From Varibaculum massiliense (GTDB taxonomy: Bacteria; Actinomycetota; Actinomycetes; Actinomycetales; Actinomycetaceae): 64,000 nt of DNA. The stretch is from NCBI RefSeq assembly GCF_900106855.1, contig NZ_FNWI01000004.1:806001-870000 (forward strand), written 5' to 3'. Of the stretch, positions 7,358 to 17,311 are shown piece after piece (position 1 is the first letter of the stretch; every line of letters starts with the position of its first letter). A model generated the notes under the pieces. That model was not told the origin of the DNA. It searched no databases and saw only the letters and a list, made by a program, of their open reading frames with translations. The translations under genes and the position numbers were made by a program.

Positions 7358-8833
7358 TTATGCGCGTACCCGATTACGACGAGCATAGTAGTATGCTCCG
7401 CCCAGCAATCCGGCTGCCACAATCAGGAAGAGGACAATGCCCGCTCCACCGGTTAGCGGCAGCTTAGACAGAATGTCCGAGCTCTTCAGGGTGTTCTGGT
7501 ACTCGACCACTACCGGCTTCTTAGCATCGGCAGCGGTTTTAACCGTGGTTTTATCGAAATCAAATTTAACTACGGCGCTACCTTTTTCGTAACCTTTAGG
7601 TGCCTTGGTCTGTACCACGCAGAGCCCGCCATCACGTGCAGCTAGCGGTTCTTCAGATATTTGACCTGCTTTTAGTCCGGTAAGCACGGCGGTGCCTGTG
7701 GTAGAAGGATCGCCAGTGGCTGCGGAGTCGCAGGCGTAAACATCAAACACGGCTTCCTTATCGTTAATATCGGTTGTCTTGTCCTTGTTGTTAATCTGCA
7801 GTTTAGCCATGGGAACAGTTGGCTGGTCTTCGCCGCCAGTTTCACTGCCGCCGTTTTCGCCGTTCTTCGATTCGTACTTGTAGTCTGCCTTGTTCACAAT
7901 TACCCATTTGCTGGGGTCCTCGTTCCAAATGGCGTCACCTTTGGGGGCAACTTTACCGGTCAAAGTGACTTTAACGGTCTTGCCGGGATGGTTGTCTAGC
8001 TTAGCTAAGCCAGTCGCAGTCAGCTGAATACCGTAAGGATTTTCAATAATCGTGTAATCGGTGTTTTCAGCCAGAGTTTCCAACTCGGAGTTACCGTCAA
8101 CAATTACCGCTTTTTCGATCTTAGAATTGGTCTTATCAACCTTCAGTGGCCCCGAGGGGGTATCGGTGATTTTATAGCTCTTGAACTTGTCGCCGTTATC
8201 TTTGTCGGTCAAGGTAGGAATCGGAGCCTCAATCTCGAACTTCATCTCGGAACCAGGTTTAACTATCTGGTCTTTATCGGTGATGTCTTTCTTGGTAATC
8301 TTCCCGGCAGAGCCGTTCTTGGGGTAAACGGTCACGGTATCCATCCAATTGCCGTTCTCATCCGTCATCGGAATCAGAATCAAGGACGGGAGTGCCGCTT
8401 TATATCCGGTAGGAGCCACAGTTTGGGTCAAACGATACAAACCGGGCTTGACGGTAAACGAAGTCTTACCATCGCTGCCCAACTCCTTCGTTTCTGGAGC
8501 TGGCGAGGCTGCCGCTTTGAACGTGGCGGGGGTCGCCTTGGTGGCTGCATTGTACCCGGCGGTGGTGGTTACATCGTAGTCACCTTTTTCCAGCTTGAAA
8601 GTACCCGAGGGCAGTTTCTTGTTGGCGTCAAACTTGCCGCTCTTACCATCGGCAGTAGTTCCGGTTTGACCAATCTGGGGCTCTACCGAAATCGTGTAAT
8701 CTTTGCTGGCATCAATCGCGGGGGCAGCGCTGGCGCCTGGAGCACCCACTGCTACCAGACCCAGGGCAGCCATGCCCAAGGCGGCAGCTGTAGCCATCCC
8801 CCTCCGAACAAATTTCTTTGTGTTAGAAAACAT
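7358..8833 (-). CDS. SpaA-type major pilin (LPLTG)
   Basis: This 491-aa fimbrial subunit has a signal peptide (cleavage near residue 36), a pilin motif WMDTVTVYPKN (Lys172 being the predicted nucleophile for polymerisation), an E-box-like CVVQTKAPKGYEKG near residue 410, and a sorting signal LPLTG (458-462) with membrane helix and basic tail. These are the hallmarks of Gram-positive pilus backbone proteins with intramolecular isopeptide bonds. The ribosome-binding site GAGGT is well placed. The 200-bp gap upstream of it may carry its own promoter, which would allow more backbone than tip protein. Confidence 0.95.
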   Translation of the reverse strand: MFSNTKKFVRRGMATAAALGMAALGLVAVGAPGASAAPAIDASKDYTISVEPQIGQTGTTADGKSGKFDANKKLPSGTFKLEKGDYDVTTTAGYNAATKATPATFKAAASPAPETKELGSDGKTSFTVKPGLYRLTQTVAPTGYKAALPSLILIPMTDENGNWMDTVTVYPKNGSAGKITKKDITDKDQIVKPGSEMKFEIEAPIPTLTDKDNGDKFKSYKITDTPSGPLKVDKTNSKIEKAVIVDGNSELETLAENTDYTIIENPYGIQLTATGLAKLDNHPGKTVKVTLTGKVAPKGDAIWNEDPSKWVIVNKADYKYESKNGENGGSETGGEDQPTVPMAKLQINNKDKTTDINDKEAVFDVYACDSAATGDPSTTGTAVLTGLKAGQISEEPLAARDGGLCVVQTKAPKGYEKGSAVVKFDFDKTTVKTAADAKKPVVVEYQNTLKSSDILSKLPLTGGAGIVLFLIVAAGLLGGAYYYARRNRVRA

Positions 8834-9033
8834 TTTTACCTCATTTATGTTTTTTGATTGTTTACGTTGGAAAATTTTCTTAGCTTCTTTGTTTTAAGAT
8901 CTTTGCGCGTTACCCCCTGTTAACCCAGGGTCACTGCCGGACCGGAAAAATCTTTCACGAGCTAAAGACTGTCTCCAGGCAGCAAGCATCCACCCCGCAG
9001 GTAGACGTGGCAGGCACGCGCGGTGAATTATTT

Positions 9034-12000
9034 TCATTCGCGCCTCCTATGCCACATCACGGCTGCCGAAGCGGCCACCAGGGAGATTCCCAGTAGCCAC
9101 AACCAGGGTAAATAGCCACCGGTCAGGGGTAGTTTCCCGAACTTTACATCCGCCAATTCGATCTGCCAGGCCTTGACTTCCTCGGTGGGCGCATAGGCGG
9201 CAACTAGACCAGAACTGCCAGTTTCCTTACTGAGGGTGACCTTGGTGTCTTGCTCAGCCGGCTGGTTAGCGGGATTTACGGTAATGTCAAACTTCCAAGC
9301 GAAGGGGAACCTTTCGCCTGCATTCTTACCGGCACTGGTGTTACCCATCAGGTAGGTACCCGGAGCTAGCTCGGTCTTCGATTCATACACGCCCGGTTTA
9401 CCCTCAACTGGCACCAAATCTATTTGATCCCCGGGCTCTACTGTCGGATTCTGGGCGGTTCCCCCGGCCTTTGTTGCATACAGGGAGAAGGTAGCATCGG
9501 GTACGACCTCTCCCTGGGGAGACTTAGCTTTATAGATACGCACTTTGGTTCCGTTGTTGAAAACGGAATACAGTACTACGCCGCGTCGGTTATTTTGCTC
9601 CAAAGTAACCTCGAAGGGCGATGTCGTGAGCTGGGTCTTGCCGGTAACCTCGCCTCTTTCATTTCCCGTGAACTTGACGGTGTCATCCAGGACTATTCCC
9701 AGAACATTCACATTCTGATCCCAAGGCACCCAGTTGGCTGCCAGTTTCAGGTGGGGCTGAGCCGATACAGCTTTAGTGCCAGTAACTTTGCATTTACTGC
9801 CCCCGATTACTTTCTTTAGCGGAACAAAGGTAGCGCGTACCGCCTCGTCAGTTGTTCCTTCTACCTTCGGGTACCCATCGGGGTACTCATTAGGTAGAGG
9901 TAGACCCGCTGGAGCTTCACACGAGTAGGAGTACTGGTACTTGGTAGTATCCTTCGGCAACGCTTCGTCCCGGCGATCGCCCTCAACTGCCGTACCTATT
10001 TCATAAATCACGAAGGGAATGAAATAAGTGTCCTCGAAGGTAAGAGTAGTTTCATTCTCACCTGTGGTATCCAAGTTTGCGGGAACAACTTTCAAAGGAT
10101 CTGGTACCAACTGGTTAGGAACAGACTCGAATTGAGTTTCTGCCCCCGAGGTTTCTACCGTGGCAGTGGGTTGCAATAACAATTTACTCTGGTACTTCGC
10201 TATCGGATCTTTGTGATCTTGATTTACATGCCAGAAAACACACTGGGAAGTAGCAGGCACAAAGGCTCCTCCTGCGCCTTCAGCCGAGAACAGGTTAATT
10301 TCGCTGTCCGCTGCTAGCACCTTAGAGTCCTGATATACCAGCGGTTTACCCTGTTCATCTCGGAGATACTTATCGGTACATTCATAGTGAAGCGTGTAGC
10401 CAACATCGTTATTGTCAACCAGGGCTTTACCAAAGGACTTTTGCGTAGCAGTATCATCTTTGGTCACCACCTGCTTCACTTTAAGTTTCGCAGCCGGACG
10501 ATCAAACTTGTTATCGATGGTGAAAATAGATTGTTTCTGCTGTCGGTTACTGTCTAGTCCCACTAAATCGCCATGCACGATAAAGCCCAAGATTTCCTTT
10601 TCATCATCCTTCTTTTTAAGTTGTTTATTCTCCTTCTTGGTTTTAAAGAGAGCGGTCAAACCATCTTCACCGGCAGTATCAGTGGGTTGAGAGGAATCTT
10701 TGGCAATCGTGGTAGTCACCTGAGCGTCTAACTCGGGGAACTTTGCTTCCGCCAGCACGCAGCTATAGCCCACCGGAACCATCTGTGATCCGATGGCATC
10801 CTGCCACACACCAGGATTGGTAGCACTTTCTTCAAAGGTCAAGTCCACGTTAATACTCTGGGCGGCGACCGCTTCCTGGAATTCGGCTTCGTTTTCGAAA
10901 ACCTCCGAACCTCCGATTAGGGACGGGGGTGCACAATAGAGTCGCGCTTTAAAAGTCTTGCCTTTAGCTAAGGGCGCCCCATTACCACTGTTAGTCAAAC
11001 TCACTTTCACCTGGGTTTTTTCAAAGGTATAGTTATTCCAAGGAACCATGGTGCCGGCAAAGTTCTCTGGCAAGGTGTCGGGGATTATCGGATTAATCCG
11101 CTTGCCATGGGCATCCTTTGCATCAACGTTGCCGTAGCCGGCTTTGTAGATATTGTTCCGAGCTGGTTGGTCCCGGGGCAAAAGTACCTGCGCTTTAATC
11201 GTGGTACCTTCATTTGCGGGGCGACACTTGTTGGAGGCTTCTTCACAGGGACTCGCTGGTTCTCGGGAACGGTAACCGGGGGTGATTTCCCAATAGTGAT
11301 CCAATAATGTTTGTCTTACCTGTGCCGTTGCCATGTCCTCGCTGACAGTACAGACTGCACCTGCCGGCAGAGCATCAACCACATGCCATTCACCCTGGGT
11401 GAAACGACCCATTTGGGTACTGACACTGGGGTGCAGATTGCGCTCTTGCAGCCTATCAGCCAGGTCATCACCAAAGGTGGCGGGAGCATCGGTATCGACA
11501 GTAATTGTACGGAGACCAGGAATAGGAATCGGCTTCCCGTTCAAACTACAGCTCCAGTTCATTTTGAACTGTTTACCGCCGGAGATAATGGCTACCCCCT
11601 CGCCACCAACTTTCTTCTTAAAGTTGAAAGAAGCCAGTTGCAGGCGATAGTCACGCTGCAAAGAGATGGTTTGATCCGCAGCTGATTTCCACTGATAACT
11701 ATATTCGTCACTGTTGGAGGGGGCGCCTGGACCAGTCCAAACGACTGGTTGCAAAGTAGTTCCAGTTATCTTCAATGCCGAATCACTGGTGTTAGCCGTA
11801 CAGTCCCAATTGGCAGGTACTTCTAAAGGACTCGCGGTACCATCATTGGAAACGTTAACCGCGAAGTTAGCAGTGGACTGATTAGCACCACTACCTAGGG
11901 TGCAGGTAACGCCCATTGACACCTTGGTGGTCTTAGCGGGATTGCTATCAATCCCCAGTACGGCTTCACGCCATTCCTTCGGCACCTGAATTTTGGTGGT

Positions 12001-15000
12001 AGTGTCATCGGCACTCTTGGAAGTCCACATAGTGGAGTTAGCAGCCAGATTTACCGTGGCGGTCTTGGTCTTGGCCCACAGTCGAATAACAGCGTTAGCA
12101 CTGTTATTTCCGACAGGAGCAGTAAACTGGTAAGCAATGGGGCTGTCTTGAGCTTGTGCTAAATCGTCTTGATTTGACCACTTCCACTCAATTTTCCCCT
12201 CTAAATCATCGAGATCGGCTTTAACTGTACAACTTGCACCTTCAGCGATGTCGTTGGAGGGAACAGTCGTACTGGTGCCACCTTTCAAATCAATCGTGAT
12301 GGGTACCTGCGTTGGGTTTGCTCCCGGTTTTTCACACTCGACCGTCGCATCCAAAGAATCGGGAATCTTCAGAGCGTCATACTGGGGTCGGGATTTCACT
12401 AGACCCTGTACCGAAATTTCACCCGCGCTTGGCAGCGAATAGGTCGTAGTCAAATTCGCGGTAGCTCCATTTTCCCCAATTGTCACGCTCTGGGAAGGAG
12501 CCTCGTACTTGACTCCCAGTCCCTCAACTCCTTGGGGCACAGATTGCAAGTCGCAAACGGAGCCTGCTGGAATCTCTGGCACTCTTACGCTGCCATTTCC
12601 AGTGATAGTCGCGGTTTTACTTATTGTCTTTGAATCACCAGGTAACTGACAGGAAACGCTAACTAGGTTATCCTTGCTCTCTAAATTGTTTTTCATGCCC
12701 GGAGCTGGTTCTGGCTGCTTATATGCAACCTGATGGTTAATAGTTAAATCAACCTCTTTGTAGTCAAGAGTGTTTTTAACGGTAACCGGAGTTTCTATCG
12801 TAGTATCTGTTATCTTTACCGGAGGAATCGTGGGCAATTGCAACCGGGCATTGGAAACGGCGGTATTAGCACCTATCGCTTCCTCGGTTAGGTCGCAGCT
12901 AAGACCGGCAGGAACTTTTTCCACCAATTCGGATTCAGTGCTGGTAACCCCGAACTTATAGATGTCTTGCCCTGCAATCGGCACAGTGGTATTTACTTCC
13001 GGATCCTTACAGGTCAGATTCATGGGGAATCTTTTACCAATTCCCAAAGTAGCCGCGGGACCATCTAGTTCTTTCGTTACCCGCAACTTGCCCTGTAGGC
13101 GCTGCAAATCTTCGGTTATGTTAATAACGCTTTCGCCGGGAGAGTGTACCCAGAAATAGTTATTCCTACAGTTCTTAGCCTGCGAAGCTGGAAGTTTAGC
13201 TTTCGCGTCCTCCGCACAGACATTGGAATTATAGCTGTCTTTGGTAATCACGCCATCAATCTTTACCGGTTCCCCCACATCCAAATCAGGTCCACTGATG
13301 TTCTGGTTTGGCGGAGTAGTAGAGAACAAACAGTGGGCACCTACCGGCCAAGCATCTTTTCCAGCTGCATCTTTGCCTAACACTAGCTCGGCAGTGCCAT
13401 CAGTCTTTACCCCTACCCAGGTAGCTCCTACATAGCCCGGATATGATCCGGTATTCTTCTCGGGTAATTCCGGGGGTTTAGTGGGGTCGGGCATGAAGCG
13501 GCAGTTGTAGTACAACGGCACCTTTTCCGGCAATTTCTTTTGCGCAATTCTTGCTGCCAGTGCCGGGTCATTCTTCGAGTTCGCAAAGTTAAACTTGACC
13601 CGGATAGAAGCGCGCAAGGAATCGTAGATAGTTTCCGATGTCAGCTCTGAGTTATCTTTAGTGGCTGTCTGCGGATCGTAAAGCGTAATATTCCCTACAA
13701 TGACATTTTTTATCGACTGCAGGCCGGCAGGATCCATAATCTTCTGTGTCTGATTCTCATCCACCCGGAAGTTAGTTCCCGTAAATACACTCTTAGAACC
13801 AAAATAGGCATTAGCCTGGTCATAGGTATACCCTTGAGGCATCTTTATGTCTTCCGTGATAGTGCACTGGGTACCTACCGGTACCGCACCATTCGCGGTT
13901 AGGTCAATATCAGGCTCCAGATTCGCAACCAGGTCTAATCCCTTAATCTGCCGCGTAGTGGTACCCGGGGTGCCAACCACGGCATTTGGATCTTCCCCCA
14001 GAGGGTCTTTACAGCTCCAAGTAATGGTGTAGCTGGCACCGTCACCTTTGGTAAACTTATTATTCGCATCGGGATACCCGCCCACTATGTACCGAATCTG
14101 CGCATTTGCGCTGGCCTTCTTTTTGTAGATCATCTTCTGCAGCGGACGCGAGTATGTAGCACACTTAATCGAATAGTATTTTTTGATCTGGTCTGCAGTG
14201 ATTTTAAAGCCGACTTTTCCAGCTGCATCAGGAGCAAGTTCATCCGGGGTAAACTTAATGAAATCCCCGCTGTCTCTGTCCATACCGCCACAGCGCACAT
14301 TTTTTTGCTGGAACTTGGTAAGCACAGAATCGTTGCTTCTGACAGGTCGCCTAATCTCCACCCCTTTGGACATATTCGCTTTGTTGAGGTTTAACACCAC
14401 ACGCCCATCGGAACCTGTTAAATAGTTCTGCGGATTAACAGTGGTGCTGAGGGGAGTAAAATCAATCTTTTGTCCAGCATTGGGCTTCGCATAGCGAAAA
14501 TCTTGGTCTACCAGGTCAGATGTTAGCGAAAAGTGGGTGTCTTCCGTCAACCACCGTCGCATAGTCTTTGCATAGGTGCCGTTAGCAATCCCGTCCTTTG
14601 AGTATTTCCCCCGGAAGTATTCGCCCCCAGTTCCAAACCAGCTAGGATTGGGGTCACCTCTATCATCAGGAAAATCAATATATTGATAGTTATCGGTGGA
14701 AGAGTACTGGTTGGGATAGTAGGGATCATCACCAGTCAAATAACGCATGAAATAGGTACGAGACGGTCCCCATCTTTTAATCCAGTACCCCATACCTACA
14801 GTGCGGATATCTGCGCCCAAACCGCGAATCATCCGCACCACATCTAGCATGGCCAGGCGACCAGGGTTCCGCTCTAAATCATCGGGATTATTCCAGTGGT
14901 ACCCGTGAGCGTCGTCCGTATCCAAATTATCGGAGTCGACCACAAAGTTGCCTTCTTTATCGTGGTAAGTCACCCAGCGACCCTTACGGGAATCCCACCA

Positions 15001-15771
15001 AGTATTTTTTTCCAGACGCCAGTGGGGATCGGAAACCGACATGATAATGATTTTGGAGTAGAGCGGCCGCGGTACGAAATTAGGATCGTCAGCGTGTTCT
15101 TTCTTTTGCTGCTCCTGATATTGGTACATATCCCGATAGAGCTTACCCAGCCCCCATTCACTGTTACCACCGAACCAGGTTTGGGATCTTGCCCCTCCGT
15201 ATCCATCGGAAGCATCTAGTGAACGGATTTTATTAATAACTTTATCGAAACCCGCCTGGTCAGCTAGCGAGGTAGCTTTCAAGTCAGGACCATTGATGCC
15301 ATCGTTCTTATCCATCTTCCGGGCATAGTGATAGATACCAATGGACAGTGGCGACCCCTTTAAAGAAGTAATGACTTTCTCAAGTTCTTTATTCTGCCCC
15401 CAGTTCCTACATAGACCATCAACATTGGCTCTGCCTGGCCAATCTTGCGGGTTATCGCTATTAGGGTTAGCCGGGCAATCTCTGATATTACTTCTGGGAA
15501 TAACGCCACCCATTGATTGGTAGCCATACGCATTGCCAAACTCGAAAACTAAGGCAACAGAACCGGCACTCTTGATATCCTTTGATTCCTCTTCCCGGTT
15601 GGGATCTGATGGCCAAGGGTCATCCGCACTCCCAATGATGGGGTGAGCCGGGTCAGCGGGTTCTGCCTGCGCTTTGGGCAGCGCCAATACCGCCACGGGA
15701 ATCAACGCGAGCACCAGACCTAAGAGGGTCAGCACCGCGGTCAGCTTTTGATATCGCTTATGTCCTGCCAC
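9034..15771 (-). CDS. Giant pilus-tip-like adhesin (VWA-like head, repeated stalk, LPLTG)
   Basis: The 2245-aa secreted protein has a signal peptide (about 1-36) and a head (about 60-420) with a von Willebrand A-like layout: SVALVFEFGNAYG, IGIYHYA, KIIIMSVSDP, ADIRTVGMGYW. The MIDAS DxSxS is not intact, since the first Asp is replaced. A long stalk of repeated Ig/SpaA-like modules follows, each with paired Cys and the recurring pattern C-D/T-x-x-E, then LPLTG (from residue 2214), a membrane helix and HRRRE. It is the first gene of the pilus operon, as tip adhesins usually are. The start is GTG with AGGTG upstream. The ligand is unknown. Confidence 0.85.
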   Translation of the reverse strand: MAGHKRYQKLTAVLTLLGLVLALIPVAVLALPKAQAEPADPAHPIIGSADDPWPSDPNREEESKDIKSAGSVALVFEFGNAYGYQSMGGVIPRSNIRDCPANPNSDNPQDWPGRANVDGLCRNWGQNKELEKVITSLKGSPLSIGIYHYARKMDKNDGINGPDLKATSLADQAGFDKVINKIRSLDASDGYGGARSQTWFGGNSEWGLGKLYRDMYQYQEQQKKEHADDPNFVPRPLYSKIIIMSVSDPHWRLEKNTWWDSRKGRWVTYHDKEGNFVVDSDNLDTDDAHGYHWNNPDDLERNPGRLAMLDVVRMIRGLGADIRTVGMGYWIKRWGPSRTYFMRYLTGDDPYYPNQYSSTDNYQYIDFPDDRGDPNPSWFGTGGEYFRGKYSKDGIANGTYAKTMRRWLTEDTHFSLTSDLVDQDFRYAKPNAGQKIDFTPLSTTVNPQNYLTGSDGRVVLNLNKANMSKGVEIRRPVRSNDSVLTKFQQKNVRCGGMDRDSGDFIKFTPDELAPDAAGKVGFKITADQIKKYYSIKCATYSRPLQKMIYKKKASANAQIRYIVGGYPDANNKFTKGDGASYTITWSCKDPLGEDPNAVVGTPGTTTRQIKGLDLVANLEPDIDLTANGAVPVGTQCTITEDIKMPQGYTYDQANAYFGSKSVFTGTNFRVDENQTQKIMDPAGLQSIKNVIVGNITLYDPQTATKDNSELTSETIYDSLRASIRVKFNFANSKNDPALAARIAQKKLPEKVPLYYNCRFMPDPTKPPELPEKNTGSYPGYVGATWVGVKTDGTAELVLGKDAAGKDAWPVGAHCLFSTTPPNQNISGPDLDVGEPVKIDGVITKDSYNSNVCAEDAKAKLPASQAKNCRNNYFWVHSPGESVINITEDLQRLQGKLRVTKELDGPAATLGIGKRFPMNLTCKDPEVNTTVPIAGQDIYKFGVTSTESELVEKVPAGLSCDLTEEAIGANTAVSNARLQLPTIPPVKITDTTIETPVTVKNTLDYKEVDLTINHQVAYKQPEPAPGMKNNLESKDNLVSVSCQLPGDSKTISKTATITGNGSVRVPEIPAGSVCDLQSVPQGVEGLGVKYEAPSQSVTIGENGATANLTTTYSLPSAGEISVQGLVKSRPQYDALKIPDSLDATVECEKPGANPTQVPITIDLKGGTSTTVPSNDIAEGASCTVKADLDDLEGKIEWKWSNQDDLAQAQDSPIAYQFTAPVGNNSANAVIRLWAKTKTATVNLAANSTMWTSKSADDTTTKIQVPKEWREAVLGIDSNPAKTTKVSMGVTCTLGSGANQSTANFAVNVSNDGTASPLEVPANWDCTANTSDSALKITGTTLQPVVWTGPGAPSNSDEYSYQWKSAADQTISLQRDYRLQLASFNFKKKVGGEGVAIISGGKQFKMNWSCSLNGKPIPIPGLRTITVDTDAPATFGDDLADRLQERNLHPSVSTQMGRFTQGEWHVVDALPAGAVCTVSEDMATAQVRQTLLDHYWEITPGYRSREPASPCEEASNKCRPANEGTTIKAQVLLPRDQPARNNIYKAGYGNVDAKDAHGKRINPIIPDTLPENFAGTMVPWNNYTFEKTQVKVSLTNSGNGAPLAKGKTFKARLYCAPPSLIGGSEVFENEAEFQEAVAAQSINVDLTFEESATNPGVWQDAIGSQMVPVGYSCVLAEAKFPELDAQVTTTIAKDSSQPTDTAGEDGLTALFKTKKENKQLKKKDDEKEILGFIVHGDLVGLDSNRQQKQSIFTIDNKFDRPAAKLKVKQVVTKDDTATQKSFGKALVDNNDVGYTLHYECTDKYLRDEQGKPLVYQDSKVLAADSEINLFSAEGAGGAFVPATSQCVFWHVNQDHKDPIAKYQSKLLLQPTATVETSGAETQFESVPNQLVPDPLKVVPANLDTTGENETTLTFEDTYFIPFVIYEIGTAVEGDRRDEALPKDTTKYQYSYSCEAPAGLPLPNEYPDGYPKVEGTTDEAVRATFVPLKKVIGGSKCKVTGTKAVSAQPHLKLAANWVPWDQNVNVLGIVLDDTVKFTGNERGEVTGKTQLTTSPFEVTLEQNNRRGVVLYSVFNNGTKVRIYKAKSPQGEVVPDATFSLYATKAGGTAQNPTVEPGDQIDLVPVEGKPGVYESKTELAPGTYLMGNTSAGKNAGERFPFAWKFDITVNPANQPAEQDTKVTLSKETGSSGLVAAYAPTEEVKAWQIELADVKFGKLPLTGGYLPWLWLLGISLVAASAAVMWHRRRE

Positions 15772-15853
15772 GTTGCACCTAACAATCCTAGTAAAAACTA
15801 CGCCCCCCCCCCCGGAGTTTTAACCCCAGGGAGGGGCGAGTGAGATACCTTTG
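15772..15853 (-). promoter_or_regulatory. Pilus-operon leader with 11-G homopolymer
   Basis: The predicted leader contains a run of 11 G on the minus strand (15803-15813 as C on the plus strand), 32 bp upstream of the GTG start. A C-rich stretch GCCCCTCCC lies just before it and could pair with the G run. Such tracts change length by slipped-strand mispairing, and here a change would alter the leader fold near the ribosome-binding site. Phase variation of the pilus operon is therefore plausible but unproven. Confidence 0.55.
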
Positions 15854-15859
15854 AAAAAT

Positions 15860-15889
15860 ATCTTAGGTTAAAGCCCATTAACCCGTCAA
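15860..15889 (-). promoter_or_regulatory. Predicted promoter of the pilus operon
   Basis: Minus-strand TTGACG and TAAGAT are separated by 18 bp. The spacer itself is an inverted repeat (GGTTAA ... TTAACC), which could be an operator. It lies immediately downstream of the tuf terminator. Confidence 0.65.
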
Positions 15890-15934
15890 GTATTTTTTAA
15901 GATTACGTCCAGAATATTCAAATAGTGAGATGAT

Positions 15935-15974
15935 TAAAAAAGTCGCGCCCCGAGAGGTAACTCTCGGGGCGCGA
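15935..15974 (-). terminator. Rho-independent terminator after tuf
   Basis: A perfect 14-bp stem (TCGCGCCCCGAGAG / CTCTCGGGGCGCGA) with a 4-nt loop is followed by a U tract on the minus strand. It ends the str operon and insulates the pilus operon. Confidence 0.92.
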
Positions 15975-15992
15975 TTAAACTAAAAGTTTAGT

Positions 15993-17183
15993 TTACAGAT
16001 CAATCTTGGTTACACGACCAGAACCAACGGTGCGGCCACCTTCACGAATAGCGAAGCCCAGACCGATTTCCATAGCGATCGGCTGAATGAGCTCCACCGA
16101 GATTTCGGTGGTGTCACCGGGCATAACCATTTCCTTGCCCTCGGGCAGGGTGATAACGCCGGTAACGTCGGTGGTACGGAAGTAGAACTGGGGACGGTAG
16201 CCAGAGTAGAAGCTCTTGTGGCGACCACCCTCGTCCTTCTTCAGGATGTAGACCTGACCCTCGAACTTGGTGTGAGTGGTAATCGAGCCGGGCTCAACTA
16301 CTACCTGGCCACGCTCTACGTCTTCACGCTTGGTGCCACGCAGCAACAGACCGGTGTTGTCACCAGCTTCAGCGGTATCCATCGACTTGTGGAAGGTCTC
16401 GATACCGGTAACGGTGGTCTTCTGCGGCTCGCGAATACCCAGGATTTCCACCTCGGAGTTGAGCGGAAGCTTACCACGCTCTACACGACCGGTAACTACG
16501 GTGCCACGACCGGTAATGGTGAAGACGTCCTCAATCGGCATCAAGAACGGCTTATCCAGATCACGAACCGGTTCCGGAATGTATTCGTCAACCGCTTCCA
16601 TCAGCTTCCGAATCTGACCAACCCACTTCTCGTCGCCTTCCAGCGCCTTCAAAGCAGAAACCTGGATTACCGGGGCGTTGTCGCCATCGAAGTCCTGGCT
16701 GGACAGCAGGTCGCGGCATTCTTCCTCAACCAGTTCCAGCATTTCTTCATCGTCAACCATGTCGCACTTGTTCAGTGCAACCAGGATGGCAGGCACGCCC
16801 ACCTGGCGAGCGAGCAGTACGTGCTCACGGGTCTGCGCCATGGGACCGTCAGTTGCGGCAACCACGAGGATTGCGCCGTCCATCTGAGCTGCGCCGGTAA
16901 TCATGTTCTTGATGTAGTCAGCGTGACCGGGGGCGTCTACGTGTGCGTAGTGACGCTTCTCGGTCTGGTATTCCACGTGGGAAACGTTAATGGTAATCCC
17001 GCGTTCACGTTCTTCCGGAGCGTTGTCTACGTCCTCGAAAGGAGTGAAATCGTTCAGTTCCGGATAGGTGTCGTGCAGCACTTTGGTGATAGCCGCGGTC
17101 AAGGTGGTCTTGCCGTGGTCAACGTGCCCAATAGTACCAATGTTAACGTGCGGTTTAGTCCGCTCGTACTTAGCCTTAGCCAC
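15993..17183 (-). CDS. tuf: Elongation factor Tu
   Basis: The 396-aa GTPase delivers aminoacyl-tRNA to the ribosome. All GTP-binding motifs are visible: [10 protein letters not shown] (P-loop), DAPGHADY, and [10 protein letters not shown]. Domain 2 ([13 protein letters not shown]) and domain 3, ending GRVTKIDL, are intact. It is the last gene of the str operon. The 128-bp gap after fusA contains a TTGACA hexamer, so an additional tuf promoter is possible, but no good -10 follows at the right distance. Confidence 0.98.
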   Translation of the reverse strand: MAKAKYERTKPHVNIGTIGHVDHGKTTLTAAITKVLHDTYPELNDFTPFEDVDNAPEERERGITINVSHVEYQTEKRHYAHVDAPGHADYIKNMITGAAQMDGAILVVAATDGPMAQTREHVLLARQVGVPAILVALNKCDMVDDEEMLELVEEECRDLLSSQDFDGDNAPVIQVSALKALEGDEKWVGQIRKLMEAVDEYIPEPVRDLDKPFLMPIEDVFTITGRGTVVTGRVERGKLPLNSEVEILGIREPQKTTVTGIETFHKSMDTAEAGDNTGLLLRGTKREDVERGQVVVEPGSITTHTKFEGQVYILKKDEGGRHKSFYSGYRPQFYFRTTDVTGVITLPEGKEMVMPGDTTEISVELIQPIAMEIGLGFAIREGGRTVGSGRVTKIDL

Positions 17184-17311
17184 TTAATGTCCTCCTGGAC
17201 TCGGGTAGTTATCTATCGCTTGGTTGTCAAAGTAAAGGTTAACACCCAACGCGAATGATCTCCTACGGGTTTTTCTGTGATTTTTAATAAATTAAAAGGT
17301 ACCCGCGAGGG

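Noticed and set aside
16218-17258. 346-codon open frame on the plus strand opposite tuf
   Set aside because: It lies fully antisense to tuf, and its protein (Val/Leu/His/Asn-rich) is what the reverse strand of biased tuf codons gives. No ribosome-binding site or known motif.
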